DNA from: Prorocentrum cordatum
Lineage: Eukaryota > Sar > Dinophyceae > Prorocentrales > Prorocentraceae
Assembly (NCBI GenBank): GCA_963575745.1
Contig: CAUYUJ010015837.1
Coordinates: 1 to 64,000, forward strand
Direction of reading: 5' to 3'
Length of the DNA stretch: 64,000 nucleotides
The notes beneath the pieces were generated by a model, which ran no database searches, was not told where the DNA came from, and saw only the letters and a program-made list of their open reading frames with translations. Position numbers and translations under genes: made by a program. Positions 1 through 10,311 of this stretch are shown here, one piece after another. How positions within the stretch are numbered: the first letter of the stretch is position 1; every line of letters starts with the position of its first letter.

Positions 1-147
1 CAAACCGGCGCCCTCGCTTGAGACATCCTCACAAAACCGGCCCCGGGGGAGGTGCCCAGAGGAGCCCAGAGCGGCCTCCGGCACCGTTTCCGGACAGATC
101 CGGACAGATCCGGTGGATCCGCGCCCCGGGGGAGGTGCCCAGAGGAG
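1..147. repeat. Left-edge repeat with an 81-bp direct duplication
   Basis: The first ~45 bases carry the CTCGCTTGAGACATCCTCAC type of unit that recurs in the internal ~41-bp repeats of the DR1 family further right, so the window probably opens inside or next to another DR1-like copy. A GGGGGAGGTGCCCAGAGGAG block occurs at about 47-66 and again at about 128-147. No gene is supported here. Confidence 0.5.
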
Positions 148-412
148 GAATGATGAGGAGGAGGAGGAGGAGGAGGAGGAGGAGGAGGAGGAGGAGAAGA
201 AGATGATGGAGCTGCGGGGTGGAGGAGGACAGACGGAGGCAAGAGAAGGATGGAGGAGGAGGAGGAGGAGGAGGAGGAGGAGGAGGAGGAGGAGGAGAAG
301 ATGATGGAGCTGTGGGGTGGAGGAGGACAGACGGAGGCAAGAGAAGGATGGAGGAGGAGGAGGAGGAGGAGGAGGAGGAGGAGGAGGAGGAGGAGGAGGA
401 GGAGGAGGAGGA
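148..412. repeat. GGA microsatellite with a ~101-bp higher-order unit
   Basis: Pure (GGA)n runs alternate with a conserved segment that starts GAAGATGATGGAGCTG at about 196 and again at about 297. The tract is therefore a ~101-bp higher-order repeat made of a GGA run plus a unique block. Open frames across it encode only poly-Glu, poly-Arg or poly-Gly and are repeat artefacts. A further pure GGA run lies at about 524-575. Confidence 0.85.
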
Positions 413-652
413 ACCTCATCCTCACCCTCGCCAACAGGCGCACGCACCTTCTTCTATATACAGAAACTCCCGATCAACCGCAGAGCGGCCGGCTATACGA
501 ATCAGAAGAAGAGGGGAGAAGGCGGAGGAGGAGAAGGAGGAGGAGGAGGAGGAGGAGGAGGAGGAGGAGGAGGAGTGTGAGGAGAAGAGGAGGAGATGCG
601 GTGGTGGGAGTGTTGGGGCGCCTTGCCGTTGTGCTCTCCTCTGGGCCCGTCC

Positions 653-686
<34 letters not shown>

Positions 687-954
687 CCTTTTTTGTCCTT
701 CATGTGCGTTTTGTGCATGCACTGCTTGTATTTTAATTTTGTATTCGTGCGTGTGCTTCTCCTTTTTCCAACCCTCCTGTGTTCGGTTCTCGTTTTGAAT
801 GGAACACATCTCGCGCGTCTCCGTCCTCCCTCCTCTTACCCCTCCTCCTTTCTCGCCTCCTACCTCCTCCTCTTCCTCCTCCTCCCTCCTCCTCCTCCTC
901 CTTTTTCTCCTTCTCCTCCTACTCCTCCTCCTGCCTGCTATCTCACTGTTCGCC
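413..954. other. Low-complexity DNA: GGA run, T tract, CT-rich block
   Basis: After the second GGA run there is a ~24-base T tract at about 652-675, a short GT run, and then a CT-rich stretch to about 935. I see no conserved protein frame. Confidence 0.6.
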
Positions 955-2165
955 GTCTGGTGCTCCCTGGATGGCTGCGAAGTGCGCAACTGTCACCACT
1001 TTCGTGGGCTGCTGGCAGGTCGGGCGGAGTGGACTTGTACGCGCACTCAGACGGGACCTCGCGGCTCCTTGGGTGGCTGCGAACTGCGTAATCGTCGTCA
1101 CCTTCGTGGGCTTTTGGGAGGTTCAGCGGAGTGGAGTTGTTCCCGCACCCAAACGTGACCTCGTGGCTGCGAACGCAGCCGCTCTCGCCAGTTTCATGGG
1201 CTCTTGGGAGATCCAGCGGAGTGGAGTTGTTTGCGGACCCAGCCGAGATCTCGCGGCTCGCTGAGGGGCTGGCTACCGCGCAATTGTCGCTTTTTTCGCG
1301 TGCTCCTGGAAGGTCCAGCGGAGTGGAGTTGTACGCGCACACAGACGGGACCTCGCGGCTCCCTGGGTTGCTGCGAACTGCGCTTGTCGCCATTTTCGTG
1401 GGCTCTTTGGAGGTCCAGCGGAGTGGCCCCGTCGGGGGCTGCGAAATGCGCAACTGTCGCCATGCTCGTGGGCTCCTGGGGGACACGGCGGGGGTGAGGG
1501 CAGCGCAGGTCACTTCGAGACCTCGCGGCTCCCATCGTGGGCTGCGAACCGCGCAGCGGTGTCCACTTTCGTGGGCTCCTGGGAGGCACGGCAGAGGTGA
1601 GGGCAGCGCAGATCTATTCGAGACCTCGCGGCTCACATCGTGGGCTTCGGATTGCGTAACAGTCGCAGCGTAGATCACTTAGAGACTTCGCGGCTCCCAT
1701 TTGGGGCTGCGTACTGCGCAACGGTGGCCACGTTCGTGGGCTTCTGGGAGGTAAGGCGGAGGTGAGGGCAGCGCAGATCACTTCGAGACCTCGCGGCTCC
1801 CTCGGCGGCTGCGAACTGCACAACAGTCGCCACTTTCGTGGGCTCCTGAAAGGTACGGTGGAAGTGAGGGCAGCGCAGATCACTTTGAGACCCCTCGCAG
1901 CGCCCTTGGAGGCTGCGGACTGCGCAACAGTCGCCACTTTCGTGGGCTCCGGGGAGGCACGGCGGAGGTACTTCGCGGCTCCCATCTTAGGTTGCGGACT
2001 GCGCAGCTGTCGCCACGGTCGTGGGCTCCCGAAATGCACGGCGGAGGTGAGGGCAGCACAAATCATCTCGAGACCTCGCGGCTCCCTCGGGTGCCGTGTA
2101 CTGTGCAACTGTCGCCACGCTCGTGGGCTTCTGGGAGACACTGCGGAAGGGAGGGCGCTATGCGT
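955..2165. repeat. Degenerate ~100-bp tandem minisatellite
   Basis: A unit containing CCTCGCGGCTCC, then CTGCGAACTGCGCAAC, then TTTCGTGGGCTCCTGGGAGG recurs about a dozen times. The GTCCAGCGGAGTGG block sits at about 1019, 1121, 1211, 1313 and 1413, a spacing of 90-102. From about 1490 this block is replaced by GGAGGTGAGGGCAGCGCAGA, so the array has two sub-types. Frames stay open over parts of it, but the products are repeat-derived and match nothing known to me. Confidence 0.85.
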
Positions 2166-2414
2166 TCTTCTGTACGGAGCGTTCCTACAGATAGCCGCCC
2201 CGCGTGAAGAAGCGCCTGGGTACGTCTCGGGTAATTTCAGCACGAGCGGTCAGGTGCGTCAATCGCTTCGATCAGCGTCCGTGTAACGTCATAAGGAGGA
2301 TCGATTATCGAGGGTCGTTGATTGCGGACTGAAGTTTTGATCGTTTCTGGGCCTTGTTCGGCTCTGGCGGTTCAATCCTCTGCGGTGGCAAGTCTTTAAG
2401 ACCATCTAGCGCAT
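2166..2414. other. Intergenic stretch, nothing recognised
   Basis: Non-repetitive sequence between the ~100-bp array and the next dispersed element. No supported gene or RNA. Confidence 0.5.
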
Positions 2415-3095
2415 CTTATAGAAGACGCCTACGGCGAATCACCGCCGCCCCCTGCCTTCCAGAGTCGCTCATGTGGCCGAGCGTTGTAGCAAGAGCTCCG
2501 CCAAGCTATCGGACCATGTGTTCCCCCAAACGTTGTGGAAACCCTTCGGGGAACACTTGGGGGAGGATCGCGGGGAATATCAGGAGGAGGCGGAGGAGGT
2601 GGAGGAGGAGAAGGAGGACGAGGAGGAGGAGCAGGACGAGGACGAGGAGGAGGAACAGGGGGCATCTTGGGAGCCTCTGGGGGCACTCTTGGGGCCTCCT
2701 GGGAGCTTCCTGGGAGCCTCTTGGAGGCATCTTGGGGGCCTCCTTGGGCCTCTTGGGGGCCTTTGGGGGCTTCTCGGGGGCCTCTTTGGCCGTCTTGGTG
2801 GGCTCCTGGCCCGTCTGACGCCGTTGGAAGCCGTTTTGGGGGCCTCTCTGGGCCGACTTGGGGCCCTCTCGGGGTGCTCCAGGGCCGTCCGGGAGGCTTC
2901 CTTCGGCGTTTTAGAGGCCTCTTGGGCTGTCTTTGGGCCCTCTTGGGGGCCTCTTGGGCCGTTCTGAGGCCATCTTGGAGGCTTCTTGGGCGATCTTGGG
3001 GCGATCTTCGGGAGCTCTTGGGCCGTCTCGGGCCGTCTGAAGGCCGAAAAGGAGCAAATGCCAAACTCCTTCAACAACCTAAGGAGCATCAAAGA
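2415..3095 (+). repeat. GGCCTCTTGGGG-array element, copy 1
   Basis: Begins with a small hairpin-like head, GAAGACGCCTACGGCGAATC (about 2421-2440), followed by ~130 bp of unique sequence, a GGA-rich block (about 2581-2660), and ~370 bp of degenerate GGCCTCTTGGGG units. It ends in a purine-rich tail (about 3037-3070). The head and the GTTGTGGAAACC segment align by eye with 53383-53545, so the two loci are copies of one element. The reverse strand of the array reads as a Pro/Arg-rich pseudo-protein, which is a by-product of the repeat. Confidence 0.7.
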
Positions 3096-3159
3096 TTTTG
3101 GCCCTTCGGGCCTTCCTGCTCCTGAAAGCACTGCTCGGCAGTATGCCGTGTGGCGATGG

Positions 3160-3330
3160 TTCGAGCGACGACGCCACCAATACCGTGACGTGTGCGCGTA
3201 CTGCGCTGCACAGGCCGTACGACCAGTTCCGCCGACCCTGAGAAGCGTGTGCATGTAGGTATGTCTGCATGCGTGTATGTATGCATGCCAAATTTTATGC
3301 ATGTATGCATGTACGCATGTTCGACAGCCG
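3160..3330. repeat. Terminal-repeat-like motif and CATG-rich tract
   Basis: Positions 3211-3243 resemble the left end of the inverted-repeat elements at 30906 and 51049: an AGGCCGTACG block, then CCGCCGACCCTGA. A short tract of GTATGCATG-type tetranucleotides follows (about 3255-3320). Confidence 0.45.
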
Positions 3331-3784
3331 ACGCAGCGCAGGTGTGGGTGCCAACCTCCCCCAGCCTCCAGGTGTGTCCCTCGACATCCGACGCACCGGC
3401 TCTTCCGCGACCCGGGCCCCAGCCCTCTGGGCTCCTTCTCCGGGGCCGTTCTATCGCCACAGGCCGCTCTGTGACGGCCCTTCGGCCAGGTGAGGCGAGC
3501 CGTGCTACATCCGCACGCACGTGAGCGCGCACGACGTGCACGCGCGGTGCGCACACCCGTGCAGTCATGTGTAAGTGTGTACGTGTAAGAACTTGCGGTC
3601 CACCAACTGTGCCTACAGTAAGACAATGATCCGACTGGCGGCGCAGCCGGCGGTGGCTTGCATGCCTGGACCTGTGATGTTTTGTTTTCCCCAAACAGGC
3701 TTGCCTAAGGGCTTCTTGTTTGTTTTCGAGTCGCCGATACGTTCGAGGGTGCGAGGCCTGCGCCTGCTGGTATTCCCCAGGGTT
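3331..3784. other. Intergenic stretch, nothing recognised
   Basis: GC-rich sequence with a CACG/GTGC-rich portion at about 3500-3570. No frame here resembles a known protein. Confidence 0.5.
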
Positions 3785-3950
3785 CCCTGGTCTTGTTTCT
3801 TTGCAGTGGCGTTGTCCTGCCTTGTTCCTTTGCAGTGGCGTTCCTCGGGTTACCCAGTTCTTGTTTCTTTACGCTGGCGTTCCTCGGGGTGCATTGGCCT
3901 TGCTTCTTTTGCAGTAGTATCTCTCGGGGCAGCTCTCGGTGTTTCTTTGC
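3785..3950. repeat. Short tandem repeat with TTTGCAGTGGCGTT units
   Basis: Three to four diverged units contain CTTGTTYCTTTGCAGTGGCG followed by TTCCTCGGG. The TTTGCAG core looks like a repeated 3' splice site, but no exon follows it. Confidence 0.6.
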
Positions 3951-4145
3951 AATGCCAAGCAATGCCAAGGAATTCCAAGGAATGCCAAGTCATGCCAAGT
4001 CATGCCAAGGAATGCCAAGGAATGCCAGCAATGCCAAGCAACGCCAAACAACGCCAAGCAATGCAAAGTAATGCAAAGCAATGCGGTGCGATGCCAAGCA
4101 GAGCAATGACGTGCCATTCCAAGCAATGCCAAGCAGTGCCGCCCA
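3951..4145. repeat. ~10-bp AATGCCAAGC minisatellite
   Basis: Close to twenty degenerate copies of GCAATGCCAA / GGAATGCCAA run in tandem. Confidence 0.85.
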
Positions 4146-4257
4146 GGAGGCGTTCCCCTGACCGGGGTCGCGCCGAGTTCATTTTCAAATGCGTGGTCCC
4201 GGACCTTGGGACCACTTCCGGGGCACGCTTTGGCCATGGTTTCTCGGCGGTCCGCGG

Positions 4258-4310
4258 GGAGGAGGAGGAGGAGGAGGAGGAGGAGGAGGAGGAGGAGGAG
4301 GAGGAGGAGG
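4258..4310. repeat. GGA microsatellite
   Basis: An essentially pure (GGA)n run of about 50 bases, inside GC-rich unique sequence. Confidence 0.9.
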
Positions 4311-4529
4311 CCCCTGGGGCCCCCGCAACGGCCCCCCGGGGTCGACACCGGAGCAGAATGCCGCCGCCGTGAGCCTCCCAGGACGCCATGGGGTCTCGGC
4401 GCGCTGCGCGCGGTCGCGGACGGCCGGAGGCGCCCACGGCGGGGGTGGCGCGAGGGCGATGGGCTCCTGAGAGTTTGCCGGGGGGGGCGGGCGTGCTCGG
4501 AAGGCAGGGCCCTCTTCTTATCAAGGGCG

Positions 4530-4690
4530 CCCTCGAGGGCGCGAAGTTATTCGCGCTTCGCGCTTCGCGCTTCGGCTCCGATTCCTCCTCATCCTCCTCT
4601 TCTCCCCTGGGAGGCGGCGCGAGAGCGCGAAGTTATTCGCACTTCGCGCTTCGCGCAGCGCGAAGCGCGAAGTTGGGAGCCCTTGCTTCT
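4530..4690. repeat. CGAAGCG/CTTCGCG palindromic cluster
   Basis: Repeated TTCGCGC and GCGAAGC words form several inverted repeats. The best is 4641-4656 against 4658-4673: 16 bases paired exactly around one central A. A second GCGCGAAGTTATTCGC block occurs at about 4545 and 4625. Confidence 0.75.
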
Positions 4691-4719
4691 TTGGTCGACC
4701 CACATGGGGGTCCAGCGAG

Positions 4720-4905
4720 AAGAGGGTGCTGCAATAGCTTTGGTGCAATGGATCTGTGGAGCTGCAACAGATTTGGGGCGTGCACTGCGCTCTGAGGCGC
4801 AAGCGTATTGCTGGATTTTGGCATGCAATGCATTCGTTGCAATCCAATGCGATAAAATTCTCCAGCGCAATACATTTGCAATACAATTGCCCTAAATGTA
4901 TTGCA
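4720..4905. repeat. Dispersed GCAAT/ATTGC words
   Basis: The short words GCAAT and ATTGC occur many times in this ~180-bp stretch, giving a weak, irregular repeat. No gene is evident. Confidence 0.4.
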
Positions 4906-4944
4906 CCACCCCCTTTCAGCTGGACGCACCTTTTGGTCACCCAG

Positions 4945-5120
4945 ATCTTTGCACGGGGCTAGGACGAGGGTAAGTCCGTTCCAGAGCGTTCTGGAAGGCT
5001 TCAGAGCGTTCAGGAACGCTCCGAGAAGGCCGCGGCGACCCAGACATCCTCCAGAGCTGCAAGGTCTCAGAGCTTCTCGATTTATCCCCACCCGGTTTTA
5101 TCCTCGCCCTGGCCTCGTCT
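4945..5120 (+). repeat. Dispersed repeat R1, copy 1
   Basis: Starts GGGGCTAGGACGAGG and includes CCGTTCCAGAGC, GAAGGCCGCGGCG, ACATCCTCCAGAGC and TTTTATCCTCG. The same ordered blocks occur at 29811-29985 in the same orientation, diverged but readily alignable for ~170 bp. Function unknown. Confidence 0.75.
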
Positions 5121-5354
5121 TGCCTCGCAGACGGGCCTGACGGCCTCCGAGAGGGCGTCCCCAGAAGCCAGGAGGGCTCCCGAGAAGCCGCCTTCCTCCT
5201 CCGAAGGCCTCCCGCCTTCTCTCTTAGCAGGCCCTCTCGCGTCACCCCCACGCGGGCGCCGCCACGGACCCAGACTTCCGGTTGCTTCAATTTCTTCGAT
5301 GGGTGGGTCTTGGAGGTCCAGACCATTTCCCTAATCATGGCCGGTTTTTCGTCC

Positions 5355-5460
5355 CTCGTTTGACGGCCCCAGGCCCTTCGAGGGCCCCCAGAGGCCCAAA
5401 AAACCGACCGCTCCAATTTTTTCGGAGCGTCGGATCTCTGGGTCGACTACACGTAAGAGT
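5355..5460 (+). repeat. Dispersed repeat R2, copy 1 (GCTCCAATTTTTT hairpin)
   Basis: A block with AGGCCC, CCCCCAGAGGCC, then CCGCTCCAATTTTTT followed by a GGAGCGTCGGATCT stretch. It is repeated about 1 kb to the right at 6420-6525. GCTCC and GGAGC around the T run form a small stem-loop in both copies. Confidence 0.7.
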
Positions 5461-6059
5461 GACCTTTCGCCAGAGTGACCTTCAATGCGGGCCCAAGGGG
5501 TCCCCCGCTCGCCGAACGCGAAGCGGTAGCAGCGGCTTCCGCGCCCCGATTGGGCCTCCCCGCGCCCCCCGTGAATCAGGAGGGGGAAAAACACAGACAC
5601 AATTCATCGTCGATCCCCAGGAAAATATGGGAAGTGGGGGGTGGAAGACGAAAACCCAGAAAATATGTTTTTTTTTGTTGTTGTGAATCTTTGGATTTTT
5701 GTGTATTTATTTGTGTGTCCCTGGGCCCCTTCACAAAGGCCACTCTTGCCCAAGGCCACTCTTGCGTGTAGCTGACTGCGGACGCCCATCGCATGAGCGC
5801 CAGCACAGCTCCCCCGCTCGGAGCGTGCGAGCTGGGCGTTTTCGCTCAATGTCGGGCCCCAGGACCCTCACCGATCAATCGGGCTTGAAGAATGACGCAG
5901 AAAAATGGGGTTCAGGGGCCTGGTCGTGATTTTTTGCGATGTTGCATTTTTTGGTGCAACGTCGGATCTCAGGGAGCATCCTCTCGCTGTCAAGACGTCA
6001 CGGTAGAGGGTTTCTGCTCATTTTCCGGCTCCCGGGTTCCAGGGGCGCTCACCAGTCGG
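5461..6059. other. Intergenic stretch, nothing recognised
   Basis: Mixed sequence with a short T/G run at about 5668-5685. Short open frames occur on both strands, but none looks like a protein I know. Confidence 0.5.
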
Positions 6060-6270
6060 CGGCGAGGAATGGGGGGGAAGTGAGGAGGAGAAGGCCTTCT
6101 CAGAAGGCGGCGGGGCTTCTCAGAAACGTTCTGGCCTTCTGAGATATTTTCTGTGTCTTCGGGGAAGGCTTAGAACCATTTTCAGAATGCCAGGGGTCTT
6201 CCAAGCCTTCTGAGAAGGCCCGCCCCCTCTCACTCCCACCCTAGGCTCGCCGCCAAGCCAGGCCCCGGGA
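6060..6270 (+). repeat. Dispersed repeat R3 (CCTTCTGAGAAGG), copy 1
   Basis: Rich in the palindrome CCTTCTSAGAAGG and containing TCTGTGTCTTCGGGGAAGGC. The same sequence occurs inverted at 28463-28665, where CCTTCCCCGAAGACACAGAA is read. Each arm is ~200 bp. Confidence 0.7.
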
Positions 6271-6419
6271 CCGTCAACAAGACGACATCGGGATGAAGCA
6301 CTGGTCCATGGGAAGTGGTCAGGACCTCTGGGGAGCCACGCCGTGACGAAGAGATCACCACTGACCCAGATATCCGCTTGTTCCGCCCTTTTCGAGGCAA
6401 GGGCCCCAGAGGTCTGGAC

Positions 6420-6525
6420 CACTGCCCGGCCCCGAGGCCCAGCGAGAGCCCCCAGAGGCCGAAAGTGGCCTCGAAAACGGGCCGCTCCAATTTTTTCCGG
6501 AGCGTCGGATCTTTGGTGAGGACCT
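6420..6525 (+). repeat. Dispersed repeat R2, copy 2
   Basis: Repeats the R2 block at 5355-5460, including GCTCCAATTTTTTCCGGAGC and GTCGGATCTTTGG. Confidence 0.7.
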
Positions 6526-7300
6526 CTTGGCCGGGAAGGTGGCCCCAGCTTCTCCAGGGAGGCCCAGGCGGCCTTACGTCGGGTGTGTCTCCCTACAGCA
6601 GGAATGTTCAAGAATAGTCAACAAGATAGTCTGGGGACGTTTTTTTGTTTTATCTGATTAGTTTTGAGTATTATTTGATTTTTATATAATATTATTTTCT
6701 TCCAAAGCGAGGACGTGCCCGACCTAACCCTGGCCTCGTGCCTCACTAGAAAGCGCGTTCCACTACTCGTAGAGCTGCTTGCAAATGGCCTGGATACGCC
6801 GCGGAGTTTTCTTTTACGATCCCTTGTGCCGAGGCAGACATGTTTTTTTTTTGCAGACGCCTCCTTCCTCCTCCTCGCCCCTGGAGCTCCCAAGCTCCAC
6901 GCCGTTCCGCGTGGGCGTTTTGTTTCATTCCCAGTAGTTTTTAATGGTCCTGGAGGCTCTCTCTGGAGGCCAGGTGCGTGCGGCCGAGGCTTACCAGGCG
7001 GACTGGGCCGTGTGGACGAGAGCGGCCCAGGAACCGCCATAAGTTCGAGACCGTGCAGAATTCGATCCTCGATCCTCGATCTTCCTCCACCGCTTCGTTA
7101 GATGCTCGTTCTGGGGACCGTCTTGGAGCCCACCTAACGAATCACTCTCGTTCGACTCTAGCTCGACTCTGGCTCGTCTCAACTTAGGCTCGAGTTCGAC
7201 TAAAGTTGGCGGACGTTCGACGCAGCATCGACCGACGCATGACTGGAGCGAGTGGCTCCAGGAAGGTTCCCAGCACGAGCATCTAATCCCCGCTGGCTCC
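6526..7300. other. Intergenic, with an AT-rich patch; possible intron 3' end
   Basis: An AT-rich patch at about 6625-6710 stands out in this GC-rich window. The stretch ends in CTGGCTCCCAG immediately before the Cys-rich exon-like segment. That would suit an AG|G splice acceptor, but a polypyrimidine tract is weak. Confidence 0.4.
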
Positions 7301-7304
7301 CAGG

Positions 7305-7757
7305 ATGACGAGCTCCCCGCCGTACGATTGCGACGCCGGGCTCGCCAACTGGGCGGCGGGCTGGTCCAGCGCCAAGAGGGCCTGGTGCTGCCAGGAGGAG
7401 CGGAAGGGCTGCGGCGACGCCACCACGTCGCCCCCCTACGACTGCGACGCGGGCCTGGCCAACTGGGAGGCGGGCTGGTCGGAGGCGCCGCCGCCTCGTT
7501 CGCTCCTCGCCCCGGCGCTCCAGGCTTTCAGGCGCCTCCGTCTGCTCTGGGCGGTCTTCCAGCCTCGGGATACGTTCCAGCAGCTGCGCCTTGCCGAGAG
7601 CGTTCCAGGGTTGCCCAGATCGTCCCGAACGGCCGCCAGAGGCCAGATTTATGTCGCCGTCGTCGTCGTCGTCGCCGTCGTGTTCGTCGTGTTCGTCGTG
7701 TTCGTCGTTATAGTTGTTATAGTTGTTATGGTCGTTCGTCGTTATCGTCGTCGCTGA
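7305..7757 (+). CDS. Cys/Trp-rich repeat protein fragment (dinoflagellate YDC...WCC motif)
   Basis: The first ~60 residues carry one complete and one truncated copy of a motif: PYDCDAGLANW, GWSSAKRAWCC, then KGC, followed by PYDCDAGLANW and GWSEA. Spacing of Cys and Trp is constant between the copies. I recognise this pattern as a short domain widespread in dinoflagellate proteins; its biochemical role is unknown to me. The second copy stops at GWSEA, exactly where K..WCC would follow, so the exon probably ends near 7485. The rest of the frame runs through a dispersed repeat and a GTC microsatellite and is unlikely to be translated. A CCCAG just upstream may be a splice acceptor. The true start and the other exons are not visible. 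Confidence 0.55.
   Translation: MTSSPPYDCDAGLANWAAGWSSAKRAWCCQEERKGCGDATTSPPYDCDAGLANWEAGWSEAPPPRSLLAPALQAFRRLRLLWAVFQPRDTFQQLRLAESVPGLPRSSRTAARGQIYVAVVVVVAVVFVVFVVFVVIVVIVVMVVRRYRRR
7553..7652 (+). repeat. Dispersed repeat R4, copy 1, leading into (GTC)n
   Basis: TTCCAGCCTCGGGATACG, TTCCAGCAGCTGCGCC, GATCGTCC and GGCCGCCAGAGG match 39887-39985 in order and orientation. In both places the block is followed by a TCG/GTC microsatellite. Confidence 0.75.
7653..7755. repeat. GTC/GTT microsatellite
   Basis: (GTC)n grading into (GTT)n. It sits directly before the head of DR1 copy 1, the position the TTG runs occupy before other copies. Confidence 0.85.
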
Positions 7758-7935
7758 ATTCTCATTCCCAAGGAGTAATTATTGTTGCTCCCCCCTGCCC
7801 GGTTACTATTGTGTTTTTGAATTCAAGTACTCTTGCCGGGGCTCGCACTTTTTTCTCAAGGGAAAGTGAGGTGTCACTACACTGGGTTGTTGGCTCCTGG
7901 TTTGCAGCAGCGGCTCCCGCATGATGCTTCCTCAC

Positions 7936-9282
7936 AATTCTTTACGCTTCGCGTATCCCCACCAGCCCATCTCTCAACAGCAACTCTTGCGAAGCATGCC
8001 GACAGTCGTGTTTTTCAGGCGTGTGTCCGCCTGCCCCCGCATATCTCCCCTGTTACTCCTTCCTCCCGCCTCCTGGTACATCCTCCTTGTGGGGGGAGCG
8101 GGAGAAGGACGAGGCGGAGGAGGAGGGAGAGAAAGCGCGGCTCGTGGTTTGAGTCGTTTGGGGTTTCTCGTCCTGGTGTGAGTCGTTCGGGCCCTTCTTC
8201 CTGGTGTGAGTCGTTCGGGCTCTTCGTGGTGTGAGTCGTTCGGGCTCTTCGTCCTGGTGTGAGTCGTTCGGGCTTCTCGTGGTGTGAGTTGTTCGGGCCC
8301 CTCGTCCTGGTGTGAGTCGTTCGGGCCCCTCCTCCTGGTGTGACTCGTTCGGGCTCCTCGTGGTGTGAGTCGTTCGGGGCCCTCGTCGTGGTGTGAGTCG
8401 TTGGGCTCCTCGTGGTGGCTTGTATGAGCGCTGCCCCTCCTCCTGGTGTGACTCGTTCGGGCTCCTCGTGGTGTGAGTCGTTCGAGGCCCGCGTCGTGGT
8501 GTGAGTCGTTCGGGCTCCTCGTGGTGTGAGTCGTTCGGGCGCCTCGTCCTGGTGTAAGTCGTTCGGGAACCTCCTTGTGTGAGTCGTTCGGGCTCTTCGT
8601 GGTGTGAGTCGTTCGGGCCCCTCGCCCTGGTGTGAGTCGTTCGGGCTCCTCGTGGGGCCTCTTGGGGGCCTCTTGGAGCCTCTTGGGGCCTCTTGGGGGC
8701 CTCTTGGGGGCCTCTTGGGGGCGTCTTGGGGGCCTCTTGGGGCCTCTTGGGGCCTCATGGGGGCCTCTTGGGGGCCTCTTGGGGGCCTCTTGGGGCCTCT
8801 TGGGGGCCTCTGGGGGGCCTCTTGGAGGCCTCTTGGGAGCCTCCTGGGGGCCTCTTGGGGCCATCTTGGGGCCTCTTGCGACCTCCTTTGAAGCACAAAT
8901 GAGAGCTGCCCTCTGAGAAGGACAAAATGAGCCCAAAACCTTTGTAAAATCAATGATTTTGCTAAGAAGGAAGAGGAACGCGGCCCCCTCAGAAGGCCAA
9001 AATGGAGCCAACACCTTAGTAAAATCAATGTTTTTTGCTTCAACGACGAGCTGAGGCGCCAAACTGCCTCCCCCCCCGGGGCCAGAATCCTCGTGAGGGT
9101 CGTCGTTTTTTGGCCCTCCCAGGAGTCGAAAAAGGCTCCCCTGACGACGGTCGGGACTCCCTCTCCAGGTCCAGGGGGAGGGGGTAGGGGGAGGGGTAAA
9201 CCCCTCCCCGAAGGGGAAGAAGTGGGGTTGAGGACAGAGCGGGCTCTCTAAAACCACTCACGCCCAAAGGGCTGGTGGGATT
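7936..9282 (+). repeat. Fold-back left arm
   Basis: This arm is the inverted complement of 9361-10311. Matches are close over unique sequence: ACGCTTCGCGTATCCCC near 7944 pairs with the block near 10300, and GCTGGTGGGATT at 9271-9282 pairs with 9361-9372. The arm is ~400 bp longer than its partner because two internal minisatellites are expanded: GTGAGTCGTTCGGGCTCCTC units (about 8150-8650) and GGCCTCTTGGGG units (about 8645-8880). The long reverse-strand open frame here is made of these repeats and is not a gene. Confidence 0.9.
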
Positions 9283-9360
9283 TATTCCCAAATCGCGCTC
9301 TGGCACGGGACGTCCTCACAATCTACACAGGAATCGCGCTCTCTCGTGGGACATCCTCGC

Positions 9361-10311
9361 AATCCCACCAGCCCTTTGGGCGTGAGTGGTTTAGAGAGCC
9401 CGCTCTGTCCTCAACCCCCCTTCTTCCCCTTCGGGGAGGGGTTTACCCCTCCCCCTACCCCCTCCCCCTGGACCTGGAGAGGGAGTCCCGACCGTCGTCA
9501 GGGGAGTCTTTTTCGACGCCTGGGAGGGCCAAAAAACGACGACCCTCACGAGGATTCTGGCCCCGAGGGGGGGGGAGGCAGTTTGGCGCCTCAGCTCGTC
9601 GTTGAAGCAAAAAACATTGATTTTACTAAGGTTTTGGCTCCATTTTATTTTGGCCTTCTGAGGGGGCCGCGTTCCTCTTCCTTCTTAGCAAAATCATTGA
9701 TTTTACGAAGGTTTTGGGCTCATTTTGTCCTTCTCAGGGGTCAGCGCTTATTTGCGCTTCTGAGGAGGTCGCAAGAGGCCCCAAGATAGCCCCAAGAGGC
9801 CCCCAGGAGTCTCCCAAGAGGCCTCCAGGAGGCCCCCAAGAGGCCCCCAAGAGGCCCCAAGAGGTCCCCAAGAGGCTCCCAAGAGGCCCCCAAGAGGCCC
9901 CAAGAGGCTCCAAGAGGCCCCCAAGACGCCCCCAAGAGGCCCCCAAGAGGCCCCCCAAACGCCCCAAGAGCTCCAAGAGGCCCCCAACAGGCCCAACGAG
10001 GAGCCCGAACGACTCACACCAGGACGAGAGACCCCAACGACTCACACCACGAGGAGCCCGAACGAGTCACACCACAAGGAAGGACCCGAACGACTCACAC
10101 CAAGACGAGGCGCCCGAACGACTCACACCACGAGGAGCCCGAACGACTCACACCAGGATGAAGGGCCCCAACGACTCACACCAGGACGAGAGGCCCGGAG
10201 ATATGCGGGGGCAGGCGGAAACACGCCTGAAAAACACGACTGTCAGCATGCTTCGCAAGAGTTGCTGTTTTGAGATGGGCTTGTGGGGATACGCGAAGCG
10301 TGAATAATTTA
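9361..10311 (-). repeat. Fold-back right arm
   Basis: Inverted complement of 7936-9282 across a 78-bp spacer (9283-9360). It holds shorter versions of the same two minisatellites in reverse: CCCCCAAGAGGCC units (about 9765-9990) and GAGCCCGAACGACTCACACC units (about 10005-10190). Unique sequence between 9440 and 9750 matches the left arm almost base for base, with small indels. Confidence 0.9.

Noticed and set aside
113-1091. Long frames of poly-Glu, poly-Arg and poly-Gly across GGA tracts
   Set aside because: A 3-bp repeat without stop codons keeps every frame open; there is no coding signal outside the repeat.
7974-9257. A 427-codon reverse frame with Pro-Lys-Arg-Pro and THTRTR repeats
   Set aside because: It coincides exactly with the two minisatellites of the fold-back arm, and the same text appears in the other arm in the other direction.
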